Of a stretch of DNA of 64,000 bases, positions 21,701 through 30,023 are shown piece after piece. Numbering within the stretch: the first letter of the stretch is position 1; each line of letters starts with the position of its first letter. A program made the translations under genes and the position numbers. The notes beneath the pieces are model-generated. The model was not told the DNA's origin. It made no database searches and was given only the letters and a program-made list of their open reading frames with translations. Source of the DNA: CAWICD01 sp052267165 (GTDB lineage Bacteria; Vulcanimicrobiota; Vulcanimicrobiia; Vulcanimicrobiales; Vulcanimicrobiaceae); contig JBKQHO010000022.1 of the NCBI GenBank assembly GCA_052267165.1, positions 186,001-250,000 on the forward strand, given 5' to 3'.

Positions 21701-23865
21701 TCTTCGACGCGATGGAAAAGGCCGTGCCGGGCAGCGGCGGCCTGTTCGTCGCCGGCATCGACCCCTGGAAGTGCACGGGATGCCTCGAGTGCATCGACGT
21801 CTGCGGCCCGGGCGCCCTCATCGAGCGCAGGCAGGATGCCGAGCTGCTCGAGTCGCTGCAGACGCGCTTCGAGTTCCTCAGCCGGATGCCGAACACGCCG
21901 GCGCGCTTCTCCGACGGCGCCACCAAGCCCGACGGCGACACCAAGCGGCTCATGCTCGACCGCGCGAACTACTACGCCATGACGGGCGGACACGGCGCCT
22001 GCCGCGGCTGCGGCGAGGTCACGGCGATCCGGCTGGTCGTCGGCGCGAACCGCGCGATTCACGAGCGCCGGCGCAAGGACCACATCCGCGAGCTCGAGGC
22101 CCTGATCGAAGCGCTCACGGCCAAGCTCGAGCACGTCACCCCCGACGAGCACGACCCCGAACGTCAGGCCCGTATCAAGCGCACGCTGGCGACGCTCGAG
22201 AAGCGGCTCTACTACTACGAAGGCGGCCCGAGCGGAACGGGCCCGACTGCGGCCGTGATGGCTAACGCGACCGGCTGCAGCAGCGTCTTCGCCTCGACGT
22301 TCCCCTTCAATCCCTACAACGATCCGTGGGTCAACAGTCTGTTCCAAGACTGCCCGGCACTCGCCAAGGGACTCTTCGAAGGCCTCACCGCGGCGGCGGT
22401 CGACGATTTCCGTGCGCTGCGCGTCGCCAAGCTCGACCTCGAAGATCACTACAATCCCGCCGTGCACGACCCGTTCTTCAAGTACTTCCGTTGGGCGCAG
22501 TTCAATGACGAAGAGCTCTCGCTGCTGCCGACGCTCATCAGCATGGGCGGCGACGGCGCGACCTACGACATCGGCTTCGGTGCACTCTCGCGGCTGTTGA
22601 CGACGGACACGCCCATCAAGATCGTCGTCCTCAACTCCGGCGCGTATTCGAACACCGGCGGCCAGGCCTCGACGGCGAGCTTCACCGCTCAAGACTCCGA
22701 CCTCACCCGCTTCGGGATGACGCACAGCGGCAAACAAGAAGATCGCAAGGAGCTCGGCTTGATCGCCGCGTTCCATCCCAAGGTCTTCGTGACGCAGACC
22801 AGCACGGCGCTGCAGGGCCACTTCATGAAGAGCCTCATGGAGTTCCTCAACTACAACGACTCGCCGGCGCTGCTCGACGTCTACACGCCGTGCCAACCGG
22901 AACACGGCATCGGCGACGCCGCCTCGAACCGCAATGCGCGGCTGGCGGTGGAGAGCCGGATGAGCCCGGTGTTCGTGCACGATCCGCGCCGCGGCGACGG
23001 CCTGCACGACTGGTTCTCCCTCGAAGGGAATCCGGACGTCGACAAGGACTGGGCGACGACCACCATCGAGTACGTCGACGCCGACGGCTCGTCCAAGCTC
23101 ATGGAAGTGCCGCTGACGCCGGCCGACTTCGCCTTCCAGGAAGGCCGCTTCAAGCGCCAGTTCACCCTCCTGGGCGGTGAGGTGAACCTGGTCCCGATCC
23201 ACGAGTACATCAACCTGAGCGAACAGGAGCGGGCCGGAAAGACGCCGTTCATCTGGGCCACCGACGACGACCTGCACCTCGTCAAGTACGGCGTCGCGTT
23301 CTCGGTCGTCGCGTTGGTCGAAGACCGGCGCAAGAGCTGGCGGATGCTCCAGTCGCTGGGCGGCTTGGACCTCGATCAGCTCGGTGCCAGCCATCGGATC
23401 GACCTCGAGCACTGGCGCCAACGGTACGAGGACTCGGTCGAACAGCGCGAATCCTCGATCGACTCGATCGCGCGCGCGATGTCCGAGCTCGCCGCCGCTT
23501 CGAACGCACCCGGCGTCATCGATCTGACGTCCCTCATGAGCCCGTCGCTCATGAACGGTCCGTCGATGAGCATGGCGGGGCCGCCGCAGCTCGCGCTCGC
23601 AGGGGCGGCCGCACCTTCCAACGGCGTTGCCACGGCCTTGGTCAGCATCATCGACATGGAGAAGTGCACGAACTGCAAGACCTGCTATCAGGACATGAGC
23701 GAGCTGTTCGAAAAGACGAAGATCGTCGTCAACGGTGAAACGAAGGAAGTCGCTCGGATCATCCCCGGCGCTCTCGAGAAGATCACCGTCACGCCCGAAC
23801 TGATCGCCCGTCTCCAGCGGGCCGCGGCCAACTGCGACGCGGAGATCATCCGGTGCGGCCAATGA
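18757..23865 (+). CDS. Giant pyruvate(2-oxoacid):ferredoxin oxidoreductase, NifJ-like, with extra C-terminal ferredoxin-like segment
   Basis: Oxidises pyruvate or another 2-oxoacid to an acyl-CoA and CO2 (or the reverse), passing electrons to ferredoxin; TPP and [4Fe-4S] dependent. Domains in order: TPP pyrimidine domain with GVIGYPITPSTEISELYEAF (about residue 55) and PEGEHSAQSGALGAAL; domain II; gamma domain with FHSVGGYGTIATGKLL (about 573); two [4Fe-4S] motifs, CTGCMECALVC (about 872) and CTGCLECIDVC (about 1006); TPP-binding domain with GGHGACRGCGE (about 1077), GGDGATYDIGFG (about 1264) and NTGGQAS; and a C-terminal Cys cluster CTNCKTC (about 1637). At 1702 aa it is about 500 aa longer than NifJ. 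Insertions lie between the two clusters and after the GCGE motif (helical, ELEALIEALTAKLE). Start ATG 18757, with GCGGGA upstream. Its stop overlaps the next gene as ATGA. Confidence 0.9.
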   Translation: MTTTSQTVAASNGADYARATSLSRTPQKNAKYPGVPAVINGNGSVAYVMGHVCGGVIGYPITPSTEISELYEAFRAGGGCNVWGKHPFFFNPEGEHSAQSGALGAALTGGKYVSNASSSQGILYGLESHYVTVGKKVGGFVLQVAARVVSKHSLNVMAGHDDVYALLGSGYTVLFGSDPQEAADLAAIAYKVASLSLIPVANAMDGFATSHMLSEALLPEPELLKEFLGDPEGRIPAPTVAQEMLFGAKGRLFELGSYLKRHEADVPPSNMTQLRAYLADVGEQIERDNEGQLIAGTIGWIPEELRGQWRRQWLNAAEKGTRQRVPALVDPHNPGLTGGVQNQADFQAGSVDHKTHFASEIPRFVRQAMAEYGELTGRVYSPVETFFCDDAEYVMVGLGSVTDDAEAVASHLRAQGKKVGVVAIKLLQPFPEGDVIEALRGKKAVTVLERCDQTVLTTLVTQALFKARENADGLRHPGVPAIDALPKITTAIFGLGAHDLQPRHLIAAYANMESERNSPFVYLGSQFFSRDASPRLALLQERLKTAYPETEFMALQTEPNPQLLPDSAFRIRFHSVGGYGTIATGKLLTDILAGVLGLHSKSAPKYGSEKSGAPTNYYITLSPEPIKITNAELEDVEIVVSPDHKVFSHMNPLRGLTEGGTFIMQSTHSPVEAWKELPASARKTIRDKKIKLCIVDAFAVAKKHAPTEDFETRMMGIAFIGAVCGHVDRISAGTSEEAVLAKIRQQISKKFGTKGGTIVESNMEVIREGLEATQKVDYDDPAFELGEETSVARNGKSVAISASMCKAAGPSVQSGFFDKQYYEDMVADRFKDGTISESPVIPGAGLFMPPGFAAWKDKGLFRRTVPEFVADLCTGCMECALVCPDAAIPNVVHDIHELLLAAIKQLDVTDQQKELMRSHVVALARTVREAYRQMSGKDATPFHEIVAAALEGLDTENVALLRSFAKMVEALAVYPVAKTRPFFDAMEKAVPGSGGLFVAGIDPWKCTGCLECIDVCGPGALIERRQDAELLESLQTRFEFLSRMPNTPARFSDGATKPDGDTKRLMLDRANYYAMTGGHGACRGCGEVTAIRLVVGANRAIHERRRKDHIRELEALIEALTAKLEHVTPDEHDPERQARIKRTLATLEKRLYYYEGGPSGTGPTAAVMANATGCSSVFASTFPFNPYNDPWVNSLFQDCPALAKGLFEGLTAAAVDDFRALRVAKLDLEDHYNPAVHDPFFKYFRWAQFNDEELSLLPTLISMGGDGATYDIGFGALSRLLTTDTPIKIVVLNSGAYSNTGGQASTASFTAQDSDLTRFGMTHSGKQEDRKELGLIAAFHPKVFVTQTSTALQGHFMKSLMEFLNYNDSPALLDVYTPCQPEHGIGDAASNRNARLAVESRMSPVFVHDPRRGDGLHDWFSLEGNPDVDKDWATTTIEYVDADGSSKLMEVPLTPADFAFQEGRFKRQFTLLGGEVNLVPIHEYINLSEQERAGKTPFIWATDDDLHLVKYGVAFSVVALVEDRRKSWRMLQSLGGLDLDQLGASHRIDLEHWRQRYEDSVEQRESSIDSIARAMSELAAASNAPGVIDLTSLMSPSLMNGPSMSMAGPPQLALAGAAAPSNGVATALVSIIDMEKCTNCKTCYQDMSELFEKTKIVVNGETKEVARIIPGALEKITVTPELIARLQRAAANCDAEIIRCGQ

Positions 23866-26708
23866 CGATCGCGGCAGGCCGCCTGGGGACAGGCGGCGAC
23901 GGTAACGACCTGCAGCAATACCTGCGCGCCAACAGCGAGCTGGCGGCGACGCAGAACAAGTTGGAGGAGCTCGAGCGCAGCCAGGAGGTCGAGCTCTTCC
24001 AAAAGCAGCTGGGGCTGCTGCGCAACCGGCTGCTCAAATCGCCCCAATCGTTCCGGCCGATGTTCGTGGCCGACGGTACGCAGGCCATCGCGTGGGAGTT
24101 CCAACAGGACGAGCTCGGCGAGCAGTTCACGCGGATCCTGTGGGACTTGCTGGTGCGCGGAGACGACATGGGCGCCGTCTTACAGCGCTTCATCTGGAAC
24201 GTTCCGCTGAAGTTCAAGCGGAAGTTCATCCGTGCGATCGACACGCACTTGTCGGAACGCTACCCGATGTTCAACGGTCTCTCCAAGAACTGGCCGGCCG
24301 AAAAAAGCATCCCGCCTTACATGCGGCCGGCCGAGGAGCGCGCGCACGACTTCGAACTGGTCAATCAGGGCTACCTCGGCTACATGAACCTGGGCTACAG
24401 CGCGCGCGAGGTCGACCTGTTCGTCTGGCTCGAGGTGCTGCGCGACAAGCAGTGCGAGGATCGGCCGTGCGAGATCGGCGTACCCGTCGAGGGCAAGCCC
24501 GATCAAGAAAACAAGGGTGGCTGTCCGGTCAAGATCCACATTCCCGAGATGCTCGAGCTGATCGGTCTGGGGAAATACAAGGCAGCGCTCGAGCTGATCG
24601 AGGACTGCAATCCGTTGCCCAACGTCACTGGCCGTGTCTGCCCGCAGGAACTGCAGTGCCAAGGGGTCTGCACGCTCACCGAGGTGCCGATCGAGATCGG
24701 CCAGCTCGAGTGGTTCCTGCCGCAGCGCGAAAAACTCCTCAACGGCGCGGACATTTGGGATAACGTTCCCAATCCGTGGATCAAGGCCGACAAGCCGCCG
24801 ATCGCCGTCGTCGGCTCCGGGCCGGCCGGCCTCATCAACGCCTATCTGCTCGCACAAGAGGGCTTTCCGGTCACCGTCTTCGAGGCGTTCCACGAGTTGG
24901 GCGGCGTGCTCCGTTACGGCATCCCCGAGTTTCGTCTGCCCAACGAACTGATCGACGACGTCGTCTCCAAGATCGAGCTGCTCGGCGGCAAGTTCGTCCG
25001 CAACTTTGTGGTCGGCAAAACCGCGACGATCGAGACGCTCAAGAACGCCGGGTTCTGGAAGATCTTCATCGGCACGGGCGCCGGTCTGCCGCGCTTCATG
25101 AACGTGCCGGGCGAACATCTGCTGGGCGTCATGTCGGCTAACGAGTTCCTCACGCGCGTCAACCTGATGCAAGGACAAGTCGAAGGCTACGAGACGCCGC
25201 TCCCCGAGACCAAGGGCAAGCACGTCATCATCATCGGCGGCGGCAACACCGCGATGGACGCGGCGCGCACGGCGCTGCGCCTGGGCGGAATCACCACGAT
25301 CGTCTACCGCCGCACGCAAGCCGAGATGCCGGTCCGCGTCGAGGAGCTGCACCACGCGCTCGAGGAAGGCATCAAGCTCAAGGTGCTGCGCGCTCCGCGC
25401 GAGTTCGTCGGCGACGGCAAGACGCACTGCGTCACGCACACGATCCTCGACATCATGGAACTGGGCGAGCCCGACAGTTCGGGCCGGCGCAGCCCGGTCG
25501 TCACCGGCGAGACGGAGCTCATGCCGGTCGACCTGGTCATCATGGCGCTGGGCAACACGCCCAATCCCATCGTCAAGGACGCCGAACCCGAGCTGCGCAC
25601 GACCAAGTGGGGCACGATCGAGACCAACGCCACCCAGCAGACCTCGATCGAAGGCGTCTATAGCGGCGGCGACGCCGCGCGCGGCGGTTCGACCGCGATT
25701 CGCGCCGCCGGCGACGGACAGGCGGCGGCCCGCCAAATCGTCGGCGACGTCAACTTCACGCCCGACGAGATCAAGCAACGCGTCTCGAACGCCGAACGCT
25801 ACACCAAGCTCAGCGGCGCGCGTCAGACGATCGTCGAGAAGATTCATCTGGCCGACGGCATCGTCGAGTTCGTCGTCCACTCACCGGTGGTCGCGAAAGC
25901 GGCGCAAGCCGGCCAGTTCGTTCGCGTGCTGGCTTGGGACAAGGGCGAACTGATTCCGTTGACGCTCGCCGATTGGGACGCCAAAGCGGGAACGATCGAT
26001 CTGGTCATCCAGGCGCTGGGCAGCAGCAGCATGGCGATCAACATGATGGAAGTCGGCGAGGCCTTCAGCGGCATCGCCGGGCCGCTCGGGCTGCCGAGCG
26101 AACTGCACCGGTACGAGAAGGGTGAAACGGTCGTCTTCACCGCCGGCGGCGTCGGCTTGCCGCCGGTCTATCCGATCATGCGCGAACATCTGCGCATGGG
26201 CAATCACGTGACGTTGATCGCCGGTTTCCGGACGGCGAACCTCGTCTTCTGGGCGGGCAAGGACGAGCGAATCGGACGGCTGCAGGCCGACTATCCCGAT
26301 CTGCTCGACGTGATCTACACGAGCAACGACGGGCGCTTCGGCATGAAGGGCTTCGTGACGCTGCCGCTCGAGGACATGCTGCGCAAGGCGCAGTCGGGCG
26401 ACGGACGGAGAATCGGCGAGGTCGTCGCCATCGGTCCGCCGCTGATGATGCGGGCGGTCAGCGATCTGACGCGGTCCTTCGGCACGAAGACCGTTGCCAG
26501 CCTCAATTCGATCATGGTCGACGCCACCGGCATGTGCGGCGCATGCATGGTGCCGGTCACGATCGACGGGAAGCTCGTGCGCAAGCATGCGTGCATCGAC
26601 GGGCCCGAGATCGATGCGCACATCATCGATTGGGATAAGTTCTTACCGCGCTTCAACCAGTTCAAGACTCAAGAAGAGCGGAGTAAGGTCAGGCACGGCT
26701 TCGCCTAA
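23862..26708 (+). CDS. Fused NfnB-NfnA: NADH-dependent ferredoxin:NADP oxidoreductase-like flavoprotein with N-terminal extension
   Basis: 948 aa from an ATG that overlaps the NifJ-like stop. Residues 1-195 form an unrecognised extension with a short coiled coil (LAATQNKLEELERSQEVELF). Next comes the two-cluster Fe-S domain of the GltD/NfnB family, GGCPVKIHIPEM and NVTGRVCPQELQCQGVC (about 220-270). Then FAD and NADPH Rossmann motifs, VVGSGPAGLINAYLL (about 316) and IIIGGGNTAMDAARTALRLG (about 456). The C-terminal 290 aa match NfnA/PyrK: ARQTIVEKIHLADGIVEFVV, GPLGLPSE, GGVGLPPVYPI, and the [2Fe-2S] region ATGMCGACMVPV...ACIDGPEIDAH. In the separate-subunit form NfnAB bifurcates electrons between ferredoxin, NADH and NADPH. 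Here the coupling to the oxidoreductase suggests ferredoxin reduced there is used directly. Confidence 0.88.
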   Translation: MTIAAGRLGTGGDGNDLQQYLRANSELAATQNKLEELERSQEVELFQKQLGLLRNRLLKSPQSFRPMFVADGTQAIAWEFQQDELGEQFTRILWDLLVRGDDMGAVLQRFIWNVPLKFKRKFIRAIDTHLSERYPMFNGLSKNWPAEKSIPPYMRPAEERAHDFELVNQGYLGYMNLGYSAREVDLFVWLEVLRDKQCEDRPCEIGVPVEGKPDQENKGGCPVKIHIPEMLELIGLGKYKAALELIEDCNPLPNVTGRVCPQELQCQGVCTLTEVPIEIGQLEWFLPQREKLLNGADIWDNVPNPWIKADKPPIAVVGSGPAGLINAYLLAQEGFPVTVFEAFHELGGVLRYGIPEFRLPNELIDDVVSKIELLGGKFVRNFVVGKTATIETLKNAGFWKIFIGTGAGLPRFMNVPGEHLLGVMSANEFLTRVNLMQGQVEGYETPLPETKGKHVIIIGGGNTAMDAARTALRLGGITTIVYRRTQAEMPVRVEELHHALEEGIKLKVLRAPREFVGDGKTHCVTHTILDIMELGEPDSSGRRSPVVTGETELMPVDLVIMALGNTPNPIVKDAEPELRTTKWGTIETNATQQTSIEGVYSGGDAARGGSTAIRAAGDGQAAARQIVGDVNFTPDEIKQRVSNAERYTKLSGARQTIVEKIHLADGIVEFVVHSPVVAKAAQAGQFVRVLAWDKGELIPLTLADWDAKAGTIDLVIQALGSSSMAINMMEVGEAFSGIAGPLGLPSELHRYEKGETVVFTAGGVGLPPVYPIMREHLRMGNHVTLIAGFRTANLVFWAGKDERIGRLQADYPDLLDVIYTSNDGRFGMKGFVTLPLEDMLRKAQSGDGRRIGEVVAIGPPLMMRAVSDLTRSFGTKTVASLNSIMVDATGMCGACMVPVTIDGKLVRKHACIDGPEIDAHIIDWDKFLPRFNQFKTQEERSKVRHGFA

Positions 26709-26745
26709 GGAGCAAATCTCCCGGAGGCGGATAGCCTGAGCCGAG

Positions 26746-26773
26746 AAGGACGGTGCCCCGCAGCGCCGTCCTT
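26746..26773 (+). terminator. Hairpin after the Nfn gene, possible terminator
   Basis: AAGGACGG (26746-26753) pairs with CCGTCCTT (26766-26773) around a 12-base loop; outer bases extend the stem partly. It is followed by CTTCTCG rather than a T run, so termination is likely but not certain. Confidence 0.4.
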
Positions 26774-26839
26774 CTTCTCGTCCGCGCGGTGGGTTCGGCA
26801 AGCCGGAATAGCGGGCTCCGGGCTGGAAAGCCCGGCCGC

Positions 26840-28414
26840 GTGAGTGCATCATCAAACGTACCGACCGGACGCGTCGTCCTCAAAGGGAGCGAGCGCGCCG
26901 CACCTGCGAACGCAATCTCCGCGGGCGCCCCCGACCCGAGCGAGCGAGACAGCGTCACGGTGGTCGTCCGCCCGCGCAAGTCATCGCGTCAGGCCGCCAA
27001 CGCCCTGGCCGCGGTCGCTCCGTCGAAGCGGCAGTATCCCACGCGCGAAGAATTCGTGGCCCAGCACGGCGCGGATCCGGTCGACGTCGCGGCGGTCGAG
27101 CGCTTCGCGCTCGACGCGGGGTTGCTCGTCATCGAAGCGAGCCTCGCCCGCCGCAGCATCGTGCTCGAAGGGACCGTCGCAGCCCTCGAGGCCGCGTTCG
27201 GAACGAAGCTCGTCATGTACCGCGCCGGGAACGCGACCTTCCGCGGGCGCACCGGGGTGCTCACCCTCCCGAGTGCGCTCGAGAGCGTCGTCAGCGGCGT
27301 GTTCGGACTCGACGAACGTCCGCAGGCGCGGACGCAATTCCGGCCCGCCGCGGCCGCGGCCGTCTCGTACACGCCCTCGCAAGTCGCGCAGGCCTACGAC
27401 TACCCCGCCGGCTTCACCGGAGCGGGCGAAACGATCGCGCTGATCGAGCTCGGCGGCGGCTACGCACAGAGCGACCTCGACACGTACTTCTCGCAGCTCG
27501 GCATCACGGCACCGAACGTCACCAGCGTCGGCGTCGACGGCGCGACCAATTCCCCGGCCGGCGATCCGAACAGCGCCGACGGCGAAGTGCTGCTCGATAT
27601 CGAGGTCGCGGGCTCGATCGCGCCGGGCGCTAAGATCGTCGTCTACTTCGCACCGAACACCGACCAAGGCTTTCTGGACGCGATCACGACCGCGATCCAC
27701 GACACGACCAACAATCCGAGCGTGATCTCGATCAGCTGGGGCGGTCCCGAGTCGACCTGGACCGCCCAATCGACGACGAACTTCGATGCGGCCTTCGCCG
27801 ACGCGGCGACGCTCGGCGTCACCGTAACGGTCGCGGCCGGCGACAACGGCTCGAGCGACGGGGTCACCGACGGCTTGGCCCACGTCGACTTTCCGGCGTC
27901 GAGCCCGCACGTGCTGGGCTGCGGCGGAACCGCACTCACCGCCAGCGGAACGACGATCACGAGCGAGACGACCTGGAACGACGGGAGCTCGGGCGGCGCA
28001 ACCGGCGGCGGCATCAGCGACGTCTTCGCGCTTCCGACGTTTCAGCAAAACGCCGGCGTCCCGCCCTCGGTCAACCCGGGTGGGCGGATCGGGCGCGGCG
28101 TGCCCGACGTGTCGGGCGACGCTTCACCCGAGACCGGCTATCAAATCTACGTCGACGGGCAGAGCGCCGTCTTCGGCGGAACGAGCGCGGTCGCGCCGCT
28201 GTGGGCCGCACTGGTCGCGCTGCTCAACCAGGCGCTGTCGAAGCCGGTCGGCTTCCTCAACACATCGCTCTACACGGCCCAAGTGGAGGCGGCGCTCCAC
28301 GACATCACAACCGGCAACAACGGAGCGTACTCCGCCGGCGTCGGCTGGGATGCGTGCACTGGTCTCGGCAGCCCCGACGGCGCAAAGCTGCTGAGCGTTC
28401 TCATGTCCTCATGA
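26840..28414 (+). CDS. S53 family serine-carboxyl peptidase (sedolisin/kumamolisin-like) with propeptide
   Basis: An acid-active peptidase of the sedolisin family, about 524 aa. The N-terminal 190 residues are the activation propeptide (YPTREEFVAQHGADPVDVAA, ending GVFGLDERPQ). The catalytic domain has VSYTPSQVAQAYDYP, the Glu/Asp pair in DGEVLLDIEVAGSIAPGA, the oxyanion Asp region VAAGDNGSSDG, and the nucleophile in FGGTSAVAPLWAAL. The Ca-binding end GWDACTGLGSPDGAKL is present. No classical signal peptide is visible, as is common in this family, although members are usually exported. Start GTG 26840 is chosen because residues further upstream lie in the terminator hairpin. It stands alone between the Nfn gene and a convergent MocR gene. 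Confidence 0.92.
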   Translation: MSASSNVPTGRVVLKGSERAAPANAISAGAPDPSERDSVTVVVRPRKSSRQAANALAAVAPSKRQYPTREEFVAQHGADPVDVAAVERFALDAGLLVIEASLARRSIVLEGTVAALEAAFGTKLVMYRAGNATFRGRTGVLTLPSALESVVSGVFGLDERPQARTQFRPAAAAAVSYTPSQVAQAYDYPAGFTGAGETIALIELGGGYAQSDLDTYFSQLGITAPNVTSVGVDGATNSPAGDPNSADGEVLLDIEVAGSIAPGAKIVVYFAPNTDQGFLDAITTAIHDTTNNPSVISISWGGPESTWTAQSTTNFDAAFADAATLGVTVTVAAGDNGSSDGVTDGLAHVDFPASSPHVLGCGGTALTASGTTITSETTWNDGSSGGATGGGISDVFALPTFQQNAGVPPSVNPGGRIGRGVPDVSGDASPETGYQIYVDGQSAVFGGTSAVAPLWAALVALLNQALSKPVGFLNTSLYTAQVEAALHDITTGNNGAYSAGVGWDACTGLGSPDGAKLLSVLMSS

Positions 28415-28489
28415 GATTCTGACTCGTCTGATCGTGCCGGCGGCGATCGCTTGCATGGAACTAGCCGCTTAAGCGACGCCCATAGGCAC

Positions 28490-29947
28490 CTAGACGACGG
28501 TCGCGGCGCGCTCCAAGTGCGGAGCGGCGCCTTCGTATGCCTGCCACGCCGACGTGAGCGCCGGAATGACGCGCTCGAGGGCCGCGTGGTCGAGCGTGAG
28601 GGGCAAGCGCAGATAACTCGCATGGCGCTCGTCGAGCGATGCGGTCGCGCCCGCGACGAGCCGCAATCCCGAACGCGCTGCAAACGGAACGTACGAGCGT
28701 GCGTCACCGTGCGGCAGTCGCACCCAAAGATACACGCCGCCCTGCGGCGGGACGAACGACCAGCTCGGCAACGCGCCGGCGAGCGCGGCGCAGAGTTGGT
28801 CACGGCGCTCGCGCAGCTGCGCTCCGCGCAGGCGGCTCCATTCGGCGTGCCGCTCGAGCAATGCCAGCGCAACGAGCTGCGAAAGCTGCGAGGTGCCCAA
28901 GTCCGCCAGGCTCTTGCGCTGCGCGAGGGTCTCGGCGAAGCGGCGGCCGGCTCGCAGCCAGCCGACTCGCAAGCCCGGCCAATAGAGCTTGTTGAACGAG
29001 CCGACGGAGACGACACCCTCGCCCGACACGCGCGAGGCGATCGAGGCGGGCGGCGTTCCCTCGAAGCTCAGCTCAGCCAGGCTGTCGTCCTCGAGGATGA
29101 GCGTTTGGCTAGTGTCGGCCAGCGCGGCCAAACCCGCTCGGGCCATGTCGTCGAGCGAGGTCCCGGTCGGGTTGCGAAAGGACGGGGTGACGTAGAGCAT
29201 GCGCGGCGCGAAGTTCCGGCAGGTCGCCGCCAGGGCGCGGCGCGAGGCGACGGTCTCGTCCTCGAGGACCGCCAGGCGAACGCGGCGCTCCCGAAAGGCG
29301 TCGATCGCGCCGCGGTACGTCGGGCTCTCGAGCATGACGACGTCGCCCGCATCGACGAGCGTCGCCGCCAGCACGATCGACTGTTGCGCTCCGTTCGTGA
29401 CCACGATCTGTTCGGTCTTGGTCGGCAAGCCCGCGCGGCGATAGCGTTCCGCCAATGCGTCGCGCAGCTCGTCGAGCCCGGACGGCTGATAACCCCCGCC
29501 GTTGCGTGCCGAAGCGGCGCGCGTGAGATCGATGGCCAGACCTGTCGTTCCGAACTCGGGCGGAAACTCGAGGGTGCCGGAGTTCGAGAGGTCGAGCGTC
29601 TCGCTCGAGAGGGCGCGGGAGGGCCTGGGAACGGGCAGCTCGATGCGCCGCGCGCGGCCGCCGGGATCGCGAACGGCGTAGGTGCCGCTGCCGCGACGCG
29701 AGACGACCCGGCCCTCGGCTTCCAGCAACCGGTAGACCGCCACGATCGTCGCCCGGCTGCAGCCTAGGGCGTCGGCGAGCCGGCGCTCCGCAGGCAGGCG
29801 CGTATCGTGCGGGATCTGGCCGTCCTCGATCGCTTCCCCGAGCGAGGCGGCCACCGAACGGTACAGCGGCTTGGCGCCAGCCTTATCGGCGTCGCGCGCG
29901 CGCACGAGCGTGACGAGTTGCTCGATATCGAACCGGTCGCTCGGCAT
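28490..29947 (-). CDS. MocR/PdxR-type transcriptional regulator (GntR HTH fused to aminotransferase-like domain)
   Basis: 485 aa. The N-terminal GntR winged helix is seen in KPLYRSVAASLGEAIEDGQI, LPAERRLADALGCSRATIVA and GSGTYAV. A linker leads to a fold-type I PLP domain: GYQPSGLDELRDALAERY, TNGAQQSIVLAA, TPSFRNPTGTS, LILEDDSLAELSF, and the PLP-binding Lys in SVGSFNKLYWPGLRVGW. Such regulators sense PLP or amino-acid derivatives and often control a neighbouring gene. The nearest candidate is the dehydrogenase gene just upstream on the same strand. ATG 29947 is chosen; a start at 29983 would add 12 residues. Confidence 0.9.
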   Translation of the reverse strand: MPSDRFDIEQLVTLVRARDADKAGAKPLYRSVAASLGEAIEDGQIPHDTRLPAERRLADALGCSRATIVAVYRLLEAEGRVVSRRGSGTYAVRDPGGRARRIELPVPRPSRALSSETLDLSNSGTLEFPPEFGTTGLAIDLTRAASARNGGGYQPSGLDELRDALAERYRRAGLPTKTEQIVVTNGAQQSIVLAATLVDAGDVVMLESPTYRGAIDAFRERRVRLAVLEDETVASRRALAATCRNFAPRMLYVTPSFRNPTGTSLDDMARAGLAALADTSQTLILEDDSLAELSFEGTPPASIASRVSGEGVVSVGSFNKLYWPGLRVGWLRAGRRFAETLAQRKSLADLGTSQLSQLVALALLERHAEWSRLRGAQLRERRDQLCAALAGALPSWSFVPPQGGVYLWVRLPHGDARSYVPFAARSGLRLVAGATASLDERHASYLRLPLTLDHAALERVIPALTSAWQAYEGAAPHLERAATVV

Positions 29948-30023
29948 AATGCCCAGCAACTTTACAGACGCCGTTCCTGACACCTCTTCGAGGCGAGCCG
30001 GCGATCAGATTGGACCGGGCCAA

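Noticed and set aside
26709..26840. Possible riboswitch before the S53 peptidase gene
   Set aside because: The region folds into a hairpin, but I could not match conserved bases of any known riboswitch class; the terminator reading is simpler.
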